In this document: positions 57,281 to 64,000 of the stretch, piece by piece
Layout: every line of letters starts with the position of its first letter
Numbering within the stretch: the first letter of the stretch is position 1
Assembly: GCA_030737875.1 (NCBI GenBank)
Contig: CM060915.1
Coordinates: 906,634,677 to 906,698,676 of the forward strand
Length of the DNA: 64,000 nt
Origin: Allium sativum
Lineage: Eukaryota; Streptophyta; Magnoliopsida; Asparagales; Amaryllidaceae
Direction of reading: 5' to 3'
The notes under the pieces: model-generated
The model's database searches: none
What the model saw: only the letters and a program-made list of their open reading frames with translations
Told to the model about the DNA's origin: nothing
Position numbers and translations under genes: made by a program

Positions 57281-57889
57281 GGTTAAGTGTTGTCGTTTAA
57301 ATTCGAGACTTAACCCCATCAGTCTAGCATGTCAAGTTGGTTAAGTGTTGTCATTCAAGTTCGTGACTTAACCCGCCTACGTGTCATGTCAAATTGGCTA
57401 AGTGTTGTCGTTCAAGTTCATGACTTAGCCTTACGAATCATCTGTCAAGTTGGTTAAGTATATTCAAACGGTTCATGACTCAACCCTATCAAATCATCGT
57501 GTAAAATTGGTTAAGTATATTCAAGCGGTTCATGACTTAACCCTATCAAATCATCGTTTTCAAATTGGTTAAGTATATTCAAGCGGTTCATTACTTAACC
57601 CTATCAAATCATCGTGTCAAATTGGTAAAGTATATTCAAGCGGTTCATGACTTAACCCTACCAAATCATCGTGTCAAATTGGTTAAGTATATTCAAGCGG
57701 TTCATGACTTAACCCTATCAAATCATCGTGTCAAATTGGTTAAGTATATTCAAGCGGTTCATGACTTAACCCTATCAAATCATCGTGTCAAATTGGTTAA
57801 GTATATTCAAGCGGTTCATGACTTAACCCTATCAAATCATCGTGTCAAATTGGTTATGTATATTCAAGCGGTTCATGACTTAACCCTAT
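57281..57889 (-). repeat. 57-bp hairpin tandem repeat (D right), eight regular units
   Basis: Same unit as the left LTR, with two additional copies, which explains most of the 100-bp length difference between the LTRs. Confidence 0.9.
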
Positions 57890-57919
57890 CATGTGGCATT
57901 AAATAAATTAATGCACCCC

Positions 57920-58002
57920 AACCTCTCACATTAGACCTGTTGTTGTGGTTACTGGTTATGCCGGGCGGTTCCGGGCAGATTTACACCACAACTCTGTCTA
58001 AC
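57920..58002 (-). other. Covarying LTR stem-loop (D right, first)
   Basis: Same as the left LTR copy: TTAGAC/GTCTAA outer pair, GTTGTGGT inner arm, constant GCCGGGCGGTTCCGGGCAG. Confidence 0.8.
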
Positions 58003-58029
58003 CTCGGGTTTTAAGCGCGATATGACCAA

Positions 58030-58113
58030 CTACCCATATTGGGTCCTATTGTTTGCAGTTACTGGATTCGCCGGGCGGTTCCGGGCAGATTTATACTGCA
58101 AACTCAACCCAAC
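58030..58113 (-). other. Covarying LTR stem-loop (D right, second)
   Basis: TTGGGT/ACCCAA and a perfect inner pair GTTTGCAGT/ACTGCAAAC around the constant apex. Confidence 0.8.
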
Positions 58114-60118
58114 CTCGAGTTGGCCATGTTCAAGTTTATTCTAAGTGTCATGTCCAGGTTCAAGTTTCGATTCTAAATTCATGTCAAGTTTTCATGTCAT
58201 GTTTCATGTCAAATCGTGTCAAGTTCATGTCCATATCCAGGTTCAAGTTATAACAATGTTCACGTTTCAAGTTTATAGTAAATTCAGGTTTGCCTAATCT
58301 ACCCAAATCGTATTCCCATCGCACGTGAATTCGAATCGATACAAACAAATCTAATTAGGGAATAACATGGAAAGAACGGGCATAAGGTGGCAAAAGTGAT
58401 TACAAGTCAAGCATGGTATAACTTGAGATAAACGATTACAACAATACTGGCATATGGAGTAGTGGTCTCAGATATCAAATCTAGCATAATATGGTGATAG
58501 TCATGATAAAAATTGACATAAAAGAATAGGCATGCAAAAGCAAGCCAAATACAAGGATAATGGATCAATGGTCTTAGTGTAAAACATGGTTTTCAACTAT
58601 AGTGTTGTGAACAATCAACTATAATAGTCAATTGGCCACAATAGTCATAGTCATAGTGAATTATAAGCGATTAATCACAATAGTCATGAATAATTATCCA
58701 AAATAGTTCTAGGCAACTACCCTAAATAGTCATAGGCAATTACTATAATAGTTTCAAGGTCATGGTCATAAACAATAGTCTTCTGTTCATAATCATAGGC
58801 AGTAATTCATAGTAACGAGTCATAGGTGATTAGCCACAATTGTCCTTGTCATAGTCATAGGCAATAGTCTTATGTTCTCAGTTATAGGCATAGGCATTGT
58901 CCTTGGCCATTAACAATAGTTTCAATGCCATAGGCATGATAATATTTGATTTACAACATGAATAGGCCCAAGTTAATTTTCATAGCAATATTCCCAAAAG
59001 TCAAGGTCCAAGAATAGGTATGAATCAATTATCATACATGGGTCCAATTCCAATTGATAACATGAATAAGTCCAAACTGATTTCATAGCAATATTCCCAA
59101 ATTCAAGATTCAAGAGAGGATAGGGTGAAAACTGAATTAAAGAGTCTTATCATCAAGTCAAGATCCAAGAATTCATTTTACAATCTAGCGTTTGAATAAT
59201 AAATTAGGTCCAACAACATGAATGGGCATGATTCAGTCGATAAGCAATAACCCAAAATCATTGATTCAAGAAGAGACAAGAACAGATCCAAATAGATAAT
59301 CAAGCTTAGGTCCAATTTCATTTTATTCCATGTCCATATTAAATTTAACAAGTTTCAATCTCGAAGTAACTTAAACTTACAGAGCGTGGATCGAGAATTA
59401 GAGTGCAGAGATTTGATTCTGGAAACGGTTATTGCAGTTGTTGAATCTCTATTTGTTTAGTCTTGTTCTAGTTGAAAACCCCCTATTTACAATTCCTACA
59501 TGTTGTCTTGACGAAGAAGAAGTAGTCTCTTTCAATTTGATTTTCACAGAGGTAGCATAAGGACAGAATGAAATGGTGTAGAGAGAATGAGGCTAGGGTG
59601 CTGTTTATATAGGTTTAGAGTCATGAATCTGGACTGAAAACGTGTCCAAAAACATCAGAATGAACCCAGACTGAAAACCAGGTTTTGGCACCAGGTCGAC
59701 CACAGGGTCGACCTGGTACCTGGGAGGTCGACCACAGTGTCGACCCCCAGGTCGACCTGGTCCTGGGCGGGAAAATTCCCGCCCAGTCTGCCCTGGGGTT
59801 TGAATTCGAATTTCGAATTTCTAGCTGTTTTTAATTCTGAAAATTCCTGAAACTTAGGAGGGTCATATCTCCCTCATACGGACTTCGATTCTCGCAAACT
59901 CGGACTCGTTTTCAAGCAGAATTTCGAGATGAAAGCAATGGCGCAATCCATTTCCCTTTATTCTTAATTTAAAATTTAATTATGCCTAGATTTATGGTTT
60001 TAACACGTTATTAAAATTCGGGTTGTTACACATGACAACCTATAATGAAATAGGGATAATTGTTAAAGAATGAATGCCTAGTATTACAGTAATTATAAAT
60101 TGTAACCGCGCTTAAACA

Positions 60119-60204
60119 CGAGGTTAGATTACACTTATGGTAGAAGTCTGCCTGGACCCGCCCGACATATCCAGCAACCTAAAGTGGTGAATCTAATGTG
60201 AGGG
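60119..60204 (+). other. Covarying LTR stem-loop (E, first)
   Basis: Inverted relative to the others, as E is in plus orientation. Arms TTAGATT/AATCTAA flank CTGGACCCGCCCGACATATC; the inner arms are imperfect. Confidence 0.7.
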
Positions 60205-60238
60205 GTCTAAGTGCATAAACACGTAATGGGCTAAGGCA

Positions 60239-60325
60239 CGAGGTTAAGTCCAACTTGTGGAAGAAATCTGCCCAGGCCCGCCCGGCATATCCAATGTCCA
60301 CAAGTTGTAGGCTTAATGTGGGAGG
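60239..60325 (+). other. Covarying LTR stem-loop (E, second)
   Basis: Outer arms TTAAG/CTTAA and a perfect 11-bp inner pair, CAACTTGTGGA (60251-60261) with TCCACAAGTTG (60297-60307), around CCAGGCCCGCCCGGCATATC. It is the best-paired copy, and its arms differ from every other copy. Confidence 0.85.
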
Positions 60326-62277
60326 TTTAGCACATTATAACCATAAATGAATAAATGGCAATGAACTGGAATACCTAACTTGTTTGAATCCATAGGGTTT
60401 ACATGAACATGTTGACTTGAGTAGGGGTTAAGTAAACTTTCTTGAAATAGTGAGAGGGTTAAGTATATCTTGGGGTGGTGGGTAATATTTAAATATAGGC
60501 CCACAAACTTAACCTGTTAGGGTTATGCAATCTTATTACACAGGTATGACATAACTTGTGGAAATCCTAGTAGTGGAAATGCAATCCTTGGGGGAAGCTT
60601 GTATTATCTTGTATGCGGGACCCGTTTCAGTCAGTAACCTATATAGGTATCAAATGAGTACTCTGAACTAGGTTGGAGTCGAGGCACGCTTACTAGGATG
60701 ATTGTAAGAGATCCAAAAGAGGGGACGGTGTGGGTGGCGCATTCCGACGGGGTCATGTGCGTGCATGGGTCCGGACAAGGGAGGCTAAAATGCTGTGACA
60801 CGGTAGATATGGTTGTGCACATCCTGAAAACGAAGGGTTGCCACTTTAAGGAGTGATACATCCTACTGTGGGGCCAGCACAAGGAATCGACGGAGTAGCG
60901 AGCCGACCGACTAGGGTAGTAATTAGGGTACATCTAGTCTTGCCTGTTAGGAGCCCGCTATTATCCTTAGGGTTAACACCGGTATGTTTAATTGGGCTGC
61001 CTGTTATTGTATGGGGTAAAACCTCTCACTAAAATTACGCCTAAGTCTACCATCTTGTTGGGGATCATCTTGCTCATATGATACTAGTATTGGTGCAGAC
61101 AAAGAAAAAGTAGTAGAGAAGCGCTATACATATATGTTCTATTCGGTTTATCCTGTTCACCTTGTCATGCCTGCCTTATATGCTGTTATCTCTCCTATCC
61201 AGTTTATATGCCTGTCATGATGCTTTTACTTATTTATATGCTAAAAGTAACTGGACTCGCCAGAATTATGTCTGATCTATTTTGTTTCCTCTTCTTTCTC
61301 TTCCAGTTCCCCCTGGTTCTCAGGGTGGGAAATACTCAAGCTTGATCAGGGTTCTTCTTTCCTTCTGCTTGGAGATGTTAGATGTACTGCTTGATTCCGT
61401 ACCTTCTCTACTATGGCTATGTTTTTGGGGATTATGCTCTTTTCATGTCTATTGTAACCTGATGATTTTGGTATAAGACAGAAGTTTAAAACTAATGTAT
61501 TGAGTTTTATGCATTTCAGACTCATGGTGTAACTATGTTTTGAACCACGATGTTTTCTACTTCATAAAGTTTAAATTCCACTGTTATTTTATATTTGTTC
61601 TGTAATGTTTCTGTTTCTGTTTACCTATAACGCTTCACGAAACTTAATGCATTCTCTTAACGATTGACATTAACGGACGTGGGCTGTCATAATATCTTTG
61701 GTTATCGTAAGGTAAAAGCCATCTGTGTTTATGGATCGGTCTTATAATTATCATTTCTTTCAAAAGGATTTTGAAAGTCAAATCAATTGGTTGGAGTTTA
61801 CTCACACCAGTCTCATGACTAACCCAGAGTTTATTTTGTTTTGTTTACTCTAAACCCTTGGGTGTCTAAATTTATATGGGCAGTCAAGTAGTCAGGATTT
61901 TATAGATTCATTTGGAGGAGCTTGAGGCAGGAGGCTTCGCTAATTGGCTATAGACTATCATATTTTTCGATGTGTATTATGTTTGTATCTAGAAACACTT
62001 TTTGATAACTGTTCCAGGAATAATTGTTGTGCTTTGATGATGGTGTGTATATATATATAATTACATATTTGTATTTCAAAAGTTATGTTATATAATATAT
62101 TTTATTCGTTCCGCTGTGAGATTTGTGTTCTTCATTTTCTTCTATTCTAACTTCTCTTCCTTTCTATTTCTCATCCTCTAACTTCTTTCTGTTAATGATT
62201 CGTATTTCTATGTAGTTCGGGTTAGATGTGTTGTATAATTAGTCAACTCAAAGAATACGGAAATTTAGGCCATTACA

Positions 62278-64000
62278 AAGTAATTTTCATCAGATAATTT
62301 GGAAATAGATTTTCCAAAGTAAGTATAGCTTATAAAACCATATTTTTAATAGCATGGAAGGTGAGATTTTGATCGAGTTTTTATATTACAAACTTTTACC
62401 TATCTCAAGATAAGAACGTTGTCGATAAAGATCTGAGAGGTAATTAAAATACCCCAACTTGAACGACTTCACTATTATCAAGGGATGATATTAGTTTGCA
62501 ATAGTAAGGGATGTTTAATTTTTAAGCGAACTTGAATTTAATATAGAAAATTGAGTTGTGAATAATCTTATAATTGAGTTATGGACTTATAGTACTCAAC
62601 GATTTAGGATAATTGGAATGTTTAAGTTAGATTTGGAAAAGTGGCTTAATTTATATTATATTATCGAAGAATGGAGTTGAAATTTGTTTAATAGACGAAT
62701 TTTAAACATTTATATTTAAATTTAACTAAAACAAACTCGCCACGGTGCAGCAGTTCGTAATTTGACGCTTCGAACTTCAATTGGGTATATAAAACTCCAA
62801 ATAAGCCAAAATTCTTTAAAACAAGAATCTTTTGGACCTATTGAGTAATAATTTTCTAATGGAAGAGAAAAATCTTGATTTCATTTTGTAGATTTTGAGT
62901 TATGTCAAAATCAAATTCCAAAAAAAGAAAAAACGCTATAATCGTTTGTAAACCATAACAATTTATTTAATAAAAAAGGATTTTGAGTGAATAAAATTTG
63001 AATTTCCATTAGAAAAATACAGACTTGAGTTATAAAATAAATATGAACTCAAGTAGAGTAAATAAATCGATTTTTGAAACAAAAATCAGATTTTTAATTA
63101 CTGAATGAAGTAAATTGATTTGAAAAGTAATTAGTTAATGGGATTTTGGATTGAACTTAACTTTTGTTAAGTAAATGAAGTTTGTGAATTTAAAGTTGAA
63201 GTTGAATATGAAACTTGAGTTAGAAATAGAATGTGATTCATATATAAGCAAATAAAAATATTTTTGAACATGATATGTCCAAACTAATAGTAGTCTAAGC
63301 AAAGAAGCCAATTAGAAATTAATTAGCGAATGGATGTTGATTGAATAAAAGCGTTGAATGGATTTGAAATGGTTGAATATGTATAGGACAGGTATGGAAT
63401 GAAGCTATTGGAAGTGAAAATTTACGTGCTCAACAAAAAGGTACGTATTTAATTCAATATGAGTTTCTATGAACCTATTGGGTAAGCCACTGGGCTCTTT
63501 TATTTTCTTTTTGAATGGAAAGGGCCTCGAGAGGCGATTTGTAGTTGTACCGATTGTGCGGTACAAAGGAGACACCGGCGAAATTTTTCGAAAATTTAAG
63601 GAGATAGAAAAAACTAGGAAAATTGATAACTAGAAATCGATTTACCGATTATACAGGAAATTTTGATAAGAGAATAAACTTGTAATGGAATTTTATAAGT
63701 AATAGAAAACGATTAAAATTTATTTCGATATTTAAAATATAGTTAGTTAAATGCAGTATTTGGGTTGTTATGATGATGTTTTACGCAACATTCATTTTAG
63801 CCCAAGTAAATATGATTTGGAAATGTTTTCCAAATATAATATAAGGTATTTTCTAAGTATAGAAAATAAAAGAATTGGAATATGGAAATATTATCCAAAT
63901 ATCGCAAGAGGCCAGACGATTGAAAATATTAAGTAACAGGTACTTAAAAGTAATCTGGGAAATGGTTTGATTAATAAGATATTAATTGAAAAGGGGCAGT
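62278..64000 (+). repeat. Long-LTR family fragment G (runs off the window)
   Basis: It begins AAGTAATTTTCATCAGATAA and matches the complement of 10563 downward (TTACCTCTCTGAC, then TTGAACGACTTC at 62455), reaching the complement of about 9180 at 63640. It then resembles 47550-47850 of LTR F (GGAAATGTTTTCCAAA). So it is a plus-orientation LTR of the same family starting mid-LTR, and LTR F inserted at its left edge. No coding sequence; the 61-codon frame at 63751 is LTR. Confidence 0.75.

Larger units (their letters stand above)
50076..60030 (-). mobile_element. Element D: complete but non-autonomous gypsy element
   Basis: Two very similar LTRs (50076-53871, 56135-60030), intact PBS and PPT and a perfect duplication CATGA. 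The interior is only 2.26 kb and holds decayed fragments of a gag-pol like that of element A. LTR similarity, with the first 110 bp identical by eye, points to a recent insertion, although the interior is ruined. It sits in solo LTR E. Confidence 0.95.
56135..60030 (-). repeat. Element D 5' LTR
   Basis: Nearly identical to 50076-53871. Differences include eight rather than six regular 57-bp units and an uninterrupted 16-C tract (56498-56513). TATA at 59603-59612, GTCGAC cluster 59695-59760, donor intron G at 59380, acceptor-like AG at about 56496-56497. Confidence 0.95.
48904..61691 (+). mobile_element. Solo LTR E (gypsy type), split by element D
   Basis: It starts TGTAACACACC at 48904 and ends CTGTCATA at 61691 (last bases mutated), flanked by ATATT (48899-48903) and ATATC (61692-61696). 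The two parts (48904-50075 and 60031-61691) total about 2.83 kb. In plus orientation they carry the shared LTR modules: CGCCATTGCATTC start block, GTCGAC cluster (49186-49255), TATA-like TTATAAATAG (49329-49338), donor CACA/GTGAGTC (49476), two stem-loops, GGTTAAGT words and an acceptor CTCTTCCAG ending at 61306. No coding sequence. Confidence 0.85.
44027..62277 (+). mobile_element. Solo LTR F of the long-LTR family, split by E (and D)
   Basis: The right part 61692-62277 matches the complement of 7713-8205 and ends GGCCATTACA. The segment 45870-48903 matches the complement of about 8215-11545. Removing the insertion 48904-61691 leaves about 5.46 kb, close to the 5.66-kb LTR at 7713-13369. AAGTA occurs immediately left (44022-44026) and right (62278-62282). 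The start reads TTTTACACCCTACATC, a mutated TGTTACA-type end. The first 1.8 kb is too diverged to align by eye. A plus-strand donor CTAG/GTGAGTAAAC lies at 45866/45867. The ORFs here (44553-45139) are not convincing genes. Confidence 0.7.

Noticed and set aside
61282..61476. Hydrophobic 64-residue frame as a membrane protein gene
   Set aside because: It overlaps the polypyrimidine tract and 3' part of solo LTR E; the T-rich strand gives spurious Leu/Phe.

Overview
This is nuclear DNA from a plant with a large, repeat-rich genome. The window holds almost only transposable elements nested inside one another. I found no intact host gene and recognised no tRNA, rRNA or CRISPR array. The plant assignment rests on Ty3/gypsy chromovirus (Tekay/Del-like) gag-pol remnants with C-terminal chromodomains, on primer-binding sites (TGGTATCAGAG) matching initiator tRNA-Met, on very long LTRs, and on a ULP1 (C48) peptidase gene carried by a DNA transposon. 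All alignments were made by eye.

Layout. 1-3657: part of an LTR (element 0, minus) inserted in the 3' LTR of a long-LTR element. 3658-13369: that element (minus), with a truncated 3' LTR (3658-6524), a 1.19-kb non-coding interior with PPT and PBS, and a 5' LTR of about 5.66 kb (7713-13369). About 13411-43952: a ULP1-carrying DNA transposon, probably Mutator-like, with degenerate inverted ends. It is split by element A (16236-26188, full-length chromovirus, TSD GTCAC/GTCGC), solo LTR B (27394-30817, TSD GAAAG) and element C (31198-41092, full-length chromovirus, TSD AACTA). 44027-62277: a solo long LTR F (plus, TSD AAGTA). It is split by solo LTR E (48904-61691, plus, TSD ATATT/ATATC), which is itself split by element D (50076-60030, minus, TSD CATGA). 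62278-64000: a further piece of the long-LTR family (plus). Every retrotransposon whose coding remnants I could read is broken.

The LTRs of 0, A, B, D and E share a modular plan although their sequences have diverged. From the sense 5' end they carry a conserved start block, a cluster of GC-rich palindromes (GTCGAC or GGCGCAC), usually a TATA box, a plant-type splice donor, a cluster of GGTTAAGT/ACTTAACC hairpins, one or two large stem-loops with a constant apical sequence and covarying arms, and a polypyrimidine/C tract ending in AG near the 3' end. Most of each LTR therefore seems to be transcribed leader. It is structured RNA, and the donor and acceptor could remove it as an intron. The covarying stem-loop is the strongest candidate here for an undescribed functional element.

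Insertion order from nesting: the ULP1 transposon is older than A, B and C; F is older than E, and E older than D; the long-LTR element is older than element 0. D has nearly identical LTRs but a heavily decayed interior, so it was probably mobilised in trans.
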